From positions 248,001-312,000 of the forward strand of contig NZ_JAFBCV010000003.1 of NCBI RefSeq assembly GCF_016907895.1: 64,000 bases of DNA. The letters run 5' to 3'. The position numbers were made by a program, and so were the translations under genes. Below are positions 59,238-64,000 of the stretch, piece by piece. Source of the DNA: Shouchella xiaoxiensis (lineage in GTDB: Bacteria; Bacillota; Bacilli; Bacillales; Bacillaceae_D). The number at the start of each line of letters is the position of its first letter. Position 1 is the first letter of the stretch. The notes beneath the pieces are model-generated. The model ran no database searches. It was not told the origin of the DNA and saw nothing but the letters and a program-made list of their open reading frames with translations.

Positions 59238-59774
59238 ATGGCTAATTTCGAAGAGAAAACACTTGAATCAAAAATGATTTATAAGGGGAAAGTCATCCAA
59301 CTTGAGCTTGAACAAGTGGAGCTTCCTGATGGGAAGCAATCAACGAGAGAGTTAGTGAGACACCCAGGTGCGGTGGCAGTGATTGCTACTACAGAAGAAG
59401 GGAAAATTATTCTGGTTGAGCAGTATCGTAAAGCATTAGAAAAATCGATTGTGGAAATTCCTGCCGGTAAAATGGAAAAGGGAGAAGATCCTAAACAAAC
59501 AGCGTGGAGAGAACTTTACGAAGAAACGGGTTATCAAGCAGGCTCATTAGAACTTCTGACATCTTTCTATACATCTCCAGGGTTTGCTGATGAAATTATC
59601 TATATTTATGAAGCAAGTGAGTTGAAAAAAGGCGAACAGCAGCTGGATGACGATGAGTTTGTAACGAATTTAGAGCTCTCATTTGAGGAATGTGAACAAC
59701 TTGTTAAGGAAGAACGTATCCATGATGCGAAAACAGCTTACGCACTTATGTATCTTAAGTTAAAAACAGTTTAG
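59238..59774 (+). CDS. nudF: ADP-ribose pyrophosphatase NudF
   Basis: A 178-residue Nudix hydrolase, ADP-ribose to AMP and ribose 5-phosphate. The Nudix box is GKMEKGEDPKQTAWRELYEETGY near residue 75 (Glu residues bind metal), with VEQYRKALEKSIVEIPAG before it. ATG 59238 has AGGAG 6 bases upstream; the frame extends to 59154 without a site and overlaps mciZ. Confidence 0.95.
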   Translation: MANFEEKTLESKMIYKGKVIQLELEQVELPDGKQSTRELVRHPGAVAVIATTEEGKIILVEQYRKALEKSIVEIPAGKMEKGEDPKQTAWRELYEETGYQAGSLELLTSFYTSPGFADEIIYIYEASELKKGEQQLDDDEFVTNLELSFEECEQLVKEERIHDAKTAYALMYLKLKTV

Positions 59775-59796
59775 AGTAAGAAAATGGCATAGTTTG

Positions 59797-59834
59797 TCCG
59801 CCCTCTTCATATCGTGTTAGAAAAGAGGAGGACA
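59797..59834 (+). repeat. Hairpin covering the spoIIM ribosome-binding site
   Basis: GTCC-CCTCTT (59797-59808, GC bulge) pairs with AAGAGG-GGAC (59824-59834, A bulge), so the Shine-Dalgarno sequence of spoIIM lies in the stem. Confidence 0.5.
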
Positions 59835-59838
59835 GGCT

Positions 59839-60480
59839 ATGAAATCTAATCGACTGTATCAACGAATCGTTGCTCATATACTTGATTATAAATCAATCTA
59901 TCTCTTTGTTTGTATTCTATTTCTAATGGGTGTCATATTTGGCGCGATTTTGGTTAATAGCCTTAGTCTGACCCAACGTCATGATCTCTTTATGTATTTG
60001 AGCCAGTTTTTTCATGAAATGAAAAATGGCTATATCGAGACGTCCCCAGGTGAGTTGTTCTTACATAGCTTTACGCATTATGGTAAGTATATTGGGTTAA
60101 TGTGGATTCTTGGCATCTCAATGATTGGATTGCCGATTATTTTCGTTCTCTTATTTATGAAGGGTGTCATTGTTGGTTTTACAGTAGGCTTCTTAGTTAA
60201 TCAAATGGGTGCGCAAGGTTTTTTTCTCGCATTCGTATCTGTATTACCCCAAAATTTTATTTTAGTACCTGCTTTTATAGTTGTCGGCACCTTGAGCGTC
60301 TCTTTTAGCCTGAGGTTGTTAAGACAAACGTTTACAAAAGGGTATAATGAACCTGTATTTCCACATTTTCTAAGATATACGGTGATGATTTTGATTATTG
60401 GTTCTGCCGTTACCTTCGCTGCGGTTATTGAAGCATACATCGCTCCCGTACTTATGAAATGGATTATCAGTGCTTTTTAG
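59839..60480 (+). CDS. spoIIM: Stage II sporulation protein M
   Basis: A 213-residue membrane protein with five helices, part of the SpoIID-SpoIIM-SpoIIP complex that drives engulfment during sporulation. The N-terminus ILDYKSIYLFVCILFLMGVIFGAILVNSL and FLHSFTHYGKYIGLMWILGIS agree with SpoIIM. GAGGAGG precedes the ATG, partly inside a hairpin. Between nudF/mciZ and fur, as in B. subtilis. Confidence 0.94.
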   Translation: MKSNRLYQRIVAHILDYKSIYLFVCILFLMGVIFGAILVNSLSLTQRHDLFMYLSQFFHEMKNGYIETSPGELFLHSFTHYGKYIGLMWILGISMIGLPIIFVLLFMKGVIVGFTVGFLVNQMGAQGFFLAFVSVLPQNFILVPAFIVVGTLSVSFSLRLLRQTFTKGYNEPVFPHFLRYTVMILIIGSAVTFAAVIEAYIAPVLMKWIISAF

Positions 60481-60517
60481 AATGATTATTACTTAATAAT
60501 TGATTTTCATTTTCAGT

Positions 60518-60532
60518 TTATAATAATTATTA
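60518..60532 (+). promoter_or_regulatory. PerR-type box overlapping the fur promoter
   Basis: TTATAATAATTATTA matches the Per box TTATAATNATTATAA at 14 of 15 positions. It lies 2 bases before the -35 element, so bound regulator would block the fur promoter. In B. subtilis fur is a PerR target. Confidence 0.65.
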
Positions 60533-60533
60533 A

Positions 60534-60562
60534 TTGACAACCGTTCTTTCTCATCCTATAAT
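60534..60562 (+). promoter_or_regulatory. SigA promoter of fur
   Basis: A consensus TTGACA (60534-60539), 17-base spacer and TATAAT (60557-60562), about 40 bases before the fur start codon. Confidence 0.85.
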
Positions 60563-60601
60563 AACATTAAACTTGATCGCTTTTAAATGGAGGGGGACGT
60601 T

Positions 60602-61090
60602 ATGGAAAATCGATTAGAGCGCATTAAAAAGCAGTTACATGCTCAAAGTTACAAACTAACGCCTCAGCGCGAAGCGACAGTATTGGTTCTATTAGAGCAT
60701 GAAGAAGATCATCTAAGTGCTGAAGATGTCTATTTACTTGTAAAAGAAAAAGCACCTGAGATTGGTTTAGCAACCGTGTATCGTACATTAGAATTGTTAA
60801 CTGAACTAAAGGTAGTTGATAAAATTAATTTTGGTGATGGCGTTTCACGCTTTGATTTGAGACAAGAAGGAGCGAATCACTTTCATCATCACCTCGTTTG
60901 TATTGAGTGTGGGGCTGTTGACGAAATACAAGAAGACCTTCTTGGCGATGTTGAAGCGATTGTAGAAAGAGATTTTACTTTTAAAATTAAAGACCATCGA
61001 CTTACGTTCCATGGTGTATGTTACCGATGTCAAGATCACAGCGTTACGTCTGAATCGAATTCAGATGAGCGACTAACTGAAAAAGTATAG
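60602..61090 (+). CDS. fur: Ferric uptake regulator Fur
   Basis: A 162-residue Fe2+-dependent repressor. The N-terminal winged helix carries YKLTPQREATVLVLLEHEEDHLSAEDVYLLVK and GLATVYRTLELL; HFHHHLVCIECGAVDEIQED and CHGVCYRCQ-type Cys pairs form the metal region. ATG 60602 is 5 bases after GGAGGGGG; the ATG at 60587 overlaps the site. Downstream terminator, then yqzK. The protein could in principle be a PerR or Zur, but the locus and the yqzK-xerD neighbours identify Fur. Confidence 0.93.
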   Translation: MENRLERIKKQLHAQSYKLTPQREATVLVLLEHEEDHLSAEDVYLLVKEKAPEIGLATVYRTLELLTELKVVDKINFGDGVSRFDLRQEGANHFHHHLVCIECGAVDEIQEDLLGDVEAIVERDFTFKIKDHRLTFHGVCYRCQDHSVTSESNSDERLTEKV

Positions 61091-61092
61091 TG

Positions 61093-61121
61093 ACCGCCAA
61101 TTGATTGGCGGTTTTTTTTAT
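61093..61121 (+). terminator. Terminator after fur
   Basis: An 8-bp stem ACCGCCAA/TTGGCGGT (61094-61101 with 61106-61113) with TTGA loop and eight T. Confidence 0.93.
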
Positions 61122-61178
61122 GTATAGACTCCACTTAATTAGGCATAGATTAGAATAAAGCAAAAAGGGAGTTGGATT

Positions 61179-61397
61179 ATGAAGCTAGTATTGCACACGT
61201 TCAGAGCAAGTCTATTGTTTATCGCATGCACAATGATCTTCTACTATGGTATCCTATGGGTGACTGCTGAATTTAGTGATTTTAATAAGTATGATGAACC
61301 AGAAGGAAAAGCAATTAAGGTTTCGACTACACATATTGAAGGCGATGGAATCGATGTGCTAGATCGGATGAAGCTGTTTTATTTAATAGGTGAATAA
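61179..61397 (+). CDS. yqzK: YqzK-family (DUF4227) small membrane protein
   Basis: A 72-residue protein with one N-terminal helix (LLFIACTMIFYYGILWV) and a polar C-terminus, of the DUF4227/YqzK family that lies between fur and xerD in Bacillus, as here. GGGAG precedes the ATG. Function unknown. Confidence 0.88.
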   Translation: MKLVLHTFRASLLFIACTMIFYYGILWVTAEFSDFNKYDEPEGKAIKVSTTHIEGDGIDVLDRMKLFYLIGE

Positions 61398-61418
61398 GTG
61401 AGGAGAGACCAAGTGTAA

Positions 61419-62312
61419 ATGGAACTAGATCACGATGTGCGTGAATTTATTCATTTTATAAAAGTAGAAAAAGGATTATCCGCAAATACAGTAGATTCAT
61501 ATACGAGAGATCTTACGCAGTACATGCGCGCTTTAAAAGAAAAACAGCTAGTCTCGTTAAAAGAGGTTAACCCTATGATGATTCAAGAATACCTCTACTC
61601 ATTAAAGAAATCTGGGAAATCAGCCGCAACAAGAGCTCGTGTTTTAACGACGTTGCGCTCATTGCACCAATTTTTGTATCGTGAAAATTGGACAACCACT
61701 GACCCTACCGCTTTAATTGAGTCTCCAAAACAGGAGAAGAAGCTACCTGATTATTTAACGATTGAAGAAGTGGATCGCTTGTTTCATTTACCTGACTTAT
61801 CAACAGCACTTGGTTTAAGGAATAAAGCGATGCTTGAAATACTTTACGCGTCTGGAATGCGCGTAACGGAGTTAGTAACGCTTGAAGAGGATCAGCTCCA
61901 TTTAACGATGGGCTTTATTAGGGTTATCGGTAAAGGAAATAAAGAACGTATCGTTCCTCTTGGTAAACAAGCGGTTACAGCGATGAGTGCCTATTTAGAA
62001 AGTGGCAGACAGCAGTTATTAAAGAAGAACAAACATACATACTTATTTGTCAACCATTATGGAAAGCCACTCACTAGACAAGGCTTCTGGAAAATTTTAA
62101 AGCAGCTTGCAAGGGAAGCACAAATTAGCAAGTCGTTTAGTCCACACACGCTCAGGCACTCCTTTGCAACGCATTTATTGGAAAATGGAGCAGATTTGCG
62201 TTCTGTACAAGAAATGCTTGGTCATGCTGATATTTCCACAACTCAAATTTATACGCATGTAACAAAAACACGTATGAAGGATGTTTATTCAAAATATCAT
62301 CCGCGGGCGTAA
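61419..62312 (+). CDS. xerD: Site-specific tyrosine recombinase XerD
   Basis: Chromosome dimer resolution recombinase, 297 residues. The N-terminal SAM-like domain starts [23 protein letters not shown]; the catalytic domain carries [12 protein letters not shown] (Arg), and [39 protein letters not shown] (His, Arg, His and nucleophilic Tyr). B. subtilis order fur-yqzK-xerD-deoB is preserved, which favours XerD over XerC. Confidence 0.94.
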   Translation: MELDHDVREFIHFIKVEKGLSANTVDSYTRDLTQYMRALKEKQLVSLKEVNPMMIQEYLYSLKKSGKSAATRARVLTTLRSLHQFLYRENWTTTDPTALIESPKQEKKLPDYLTIEEVDRLFHLPDLSTALGLRNKAMLEILYASGMRVTELVTLEEDQLHLTMGFIRVIGKGNKERIVPLGKQAVTAMSAYLESGRQQLLKKNKHTYLFVNHYGKPLTRQGFWKILKQLAREAQISKSFSPHTLRHSFATHLLENGADLRSVQEMLGHADISTTQIYTHVTKTRMKDVYSKYHPRA

Positions 62313-62353
62313 AAAGCTTTAAGAAAAAGATTGAAAATGAAGGAGTAATTTGT

Positions 62354-63538
62354 ATGTCACGATTATTTGATCGAGTATTTGTCATTGTAATGGATTCAGT
62401 AGGGATTGGAGCTGCTCCAGATGCAAAAGAATTTGGAGATGAAGGCACAAATACGCTAGGTTCCATTGCCGATGCTTTTAATGGCTTAGAAGTTCCGCAA
62501 CTTGAAAGCTTAGGATTGGGTCATATCGCGCCTCTAAAAGGTGTCGCTGATCATCAAGCACCACTTGCGAGTTATGGCATTATGCAGGAAGCCTCAGTCG
62601 GAAAAGATACGATGACAGGACATTGGGAACTAATGGGATTATTAATTGAGGAGCCTTTCAGCGTATTTCCACATGGTTTTCCTGATGAATTATTAGATGA
62701 ACTTAAGCAGATGACAGGAAGAGGGATTCTAGGGAATAAAGTAGCTTCAGGTACTGAGATTCTTGATGAATTAGGTCAGAAGCATGTGGAAACTGGAGAC
62801 TTAATAGTCTATACGTCTGCAGATTCAGTTCTGCAAATCGCGGCGCATGAAGAGATCGTTCCAATTGAGGAGCTTTATCAAATCTGTGAGAAAGCTCGTG
62901 AGTTGACACTGGATCCCAAATATATGGTGGGTAGAATTATCGCAAGGCCATTTATCGGAGAAGAAAGTGGCTGGAAACGCACTGCAAATAGGCATGATTA
63001 CGCGTTAAAGCCTTTTGGCAAGACGGTGATGAATGAACTTGAAGATGCTGGGTTTGCCTCAATTGCATTAGGGAAGATTTCTGATATTTATGATGGTGAA
63101 GGAGTCACTCAATCAATACGAACGGTTTCAAATGATGATGGGATGGAAAAATTAGTAGAGCAATTACAAGAAGACTTCACAGGTCTTTGTTTCTTAAACC
63201 TAGTCGATTTTGATGCATTGTATGGCCATCGTCGTGATGTCAAAGGATACGGAGATGCTATTATACGCTTTGACAAACAATTACCAGAAATTATTGATCA
63301 AATTGGGGAACGAGATTTGCTTGTTATTACAGCAGATCATGGGAATGATCCAACCCACTCTGGGACTGATCATACAAGAGAGCTTGTTCCATTGATCGTT
63401 TATAGTAAGTCTCTTCAATCCGTGGACCTTGGAACGAGAATGACTTTCGCAGATGTTGGGGCGACGATTGCTGATAATTTTGCTGTGAAGATGCCTGATC
63501 ATGGTTTAAGCTTTTTAAACGAACTAAAGAAGAAATAG
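62354..63538 (+). CDS. deoB: Phosphopentomutase
   Basis: Interconverts ribose/deoxyribose 1- and 5-phosphate. A 394-residue alkaline-phosphatase-superfamily enzyme with [19 protein letters not shown] (metal Asp), [15 protein letters not shown] (nucleophilic Thr) and [20 protein letters not shown] (metal His/Asp). AGGAG precedes the ATG. It works with the nucleoside phosphorylase that follows. Confidence 0.96.
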   Translation: MSRLFDRVFVIVMDSVGIGAAPDAKEFGDEGTNTLGSIADAFNGLEVPQLESLGLGHIAPLKGVADHQAPLASYGIMQEASVGKDTMTGHWELMGLLIEEPFSVFPHGFPDELLDELKQMTGRGILGNKVASGTEILDELGQKHVETGDLIVYTSADSVLQIAAHEEIVPIEELYQICEKARELTLDPKYMVGRIIARPFIGEESGWKRTANRHDYALKPFGKTVMNELEDAGFASIALGKISDIYDGEGVTQSIRTVSNDDGMEKLVEQLQEDFTGLCFLNLVDFDALYGHRRDVKGYGDAIIRFDKQLPEIIDQIGERDLLVITADHGNDPTHSGTDHTRELVPLIVYSKSLQSVDLGTRMTFADVGATIADNFAVKMPDHGLSFLNELKKK

Positions 63539-63574
63539 AGTGATTACTGATTAATTACGGGAGCGTGCTGCACG

Positions 63575-64000
63575 ATGAGAATGGTTGATATTATTGAGAA
63601 AAAAAGAGATGGAAAAGAACTTAACAAAAATGAAATCTGGTGGTTTGTAGAACAGTATACTGACGGGAAAATCCCTGATTATCAAGCGTCGGCTTTGGCA
63701 ATGGCTATTTATTTTCAAGATATGAACCAAGCCGAGCGAGCTGAACTCACGCTAGCGATGGCTCATTCAGGTGATCAAATTGATTTATCCTCAATCGCAG
63801 GTATTAAAGCGGACAAGCATTCAACTGGTGGTGTGGGTGATAAAACAACCATTGCGCTTGCACCACTGGTTGCCGCTGCGGGCGTCCCTGTTGCGAAAAT
63901 GTCAGGTAGAGGACTTGGTCATACAGGTGGAACAATTGATAAACTAGAAGCGATTCCAGGCTTTTCATGTGATATGTCAACAGACGAGTTTATTGATCAT
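63575..64000 (+). CDS. pdp: Pyrimidine-nucleoside phosphorylase, N-terminal part, cut by window edge
   Basis: The frame from ATG 63575 runs open to the end of the window. Its 142 codons, [21 protein letters not shown]..., match thymidine/pyrimidine-nucleoside phosphorylases, with [20 protein letters not shown] and [20 protein letters not shown] as the phosphate and substrate motifs. It directly follows deoB in a nucleoside-salvage operon. A typical protein has about 430 residues, so two thirds lie beyond the edge. In B. subtilis pupG lies between, and it is missing here. Confidence 0.95.
   Translation, partial: MRMVDIIEKKRDGKELNKNEIWWFVEQYTDGKIPDYQASALAMAIYFQDMNQAERAELTLAMAHSGDQIDLSSIAGIKADKHSTGGVGDKTTIALAPLVAAAGVPVAKMSGRGLGHTGGTIDKLEAIPGFSCDMSTDEFIDH

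Noticed and set aside
1-64000. CRISPR arrays, insertion sequences, prophage, tRNA or rRNA genes
   Set aside because: No regularly spaced repeats, transposase or integrase gene apart from XerD, and no tRNA or rRNA pattern were seen.

Overview
The window is 64 kb of AT-rich, gene-dense chromosome from an endospore-forming, low-GC Gram-positive of the family Bacillaceae, probably alkaliphilic or salt-adapted. Spore genes (a spoVAF-type gene, spoIIM, mciZ), TnrA, a T-box, a TPP riboswitch, 6S RNA and long runs of Bacillus subtilis gene order support Bacillaceae: yqgE-pbpA, rpmG-yqgN-yqgP-yqgQ-glcK, yqjA-yqjC-yqjE, and nudF-mciZ / spoIIM-fur-yqzK-xerD-deoB-pdp. A NaChBac-type voltage-gated Na+ channel and a C30 carotenoid cluster point to an alkaliphilic or halotolerant, pigmented member. 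I saw no prophage, insertion sequence, CRISPR array or rRNA/tRNA gene.

Layout. 0-5 kb: end of an MFS gene, 6S RNA, a class B penicillin-binding protein, two small cell-surface/coiled-coil genes and an orphan GH15-type N-terminal domain. 5-15 kb: rpmG, folate salvage, a DUF92 protein, a ThiF/MoeB enzyme, the GluP rhomboid protease, SpoVAF, YueI, YqgQ, glucokinase and aspartase. 15-20.4 kb: a TPP-riboswitch operon thiE-thiS-thiG-thiO-thiD that runs on into an unknown membrane-anchored protein and a DUF1385 protein fused in frame to a YqgV-type thiamine-binding domain. The operon lacks thiF; the ThiF-like gene lies about 7.4 kb upstream. 20-32 kb: YjcG and YjcH, fumarase, MsrA/MsrB, a purine permease, a divergent LysE exporter and YqcI/YcgG pair, YqjA-like transporter, L,D-transpeptidase, Prli42, a VOC protein, a PepT-like peptidase and YaaR.

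32-43 kb: the c-di-AMP sensor DarB, a subtilase with a sensor-like N-terminal region overlapping a divergent polysaccharide deacetylase gene, TnrA with two perfect TnrA boxes, aspartokinase, the sodium channel (filter TLDSWSS) and proB-proA-proC behind a proline T-box. 43-55 kb: SDR, asparagine synthetase, TVP38, an alkyltransferase-like protein, and two convergent carotenoid operons. Together these carry three CrtN/CrtP paralogues, CrtM, a glycosyltransferase, an acyltransferase and a DUF422 membrane protein, enough for a glycosylated and acylated C30 carotenoid acid. 55-64 kb: PTS EIIA, UPF0316 protein, a RuBisCO-like protein that lacks the carbamylated lysine, UppP, a ResA-like thioredoxin, mciZ, nudF, spoIIM, fur, yqzK, xerD, deoB and the start of pdp.

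The most unusual items are the RuBisCO-like protein with Gln at the carbamylation site, the DUF1385-YqgV fusion with an internal Shine-Dalgarno site inside the TPP regulon, and the Asp-containing sodium channel filter. Several very small genes (mciZ, Prli42, rpmG, a 58-codon charged ORF) were found by direct reading.
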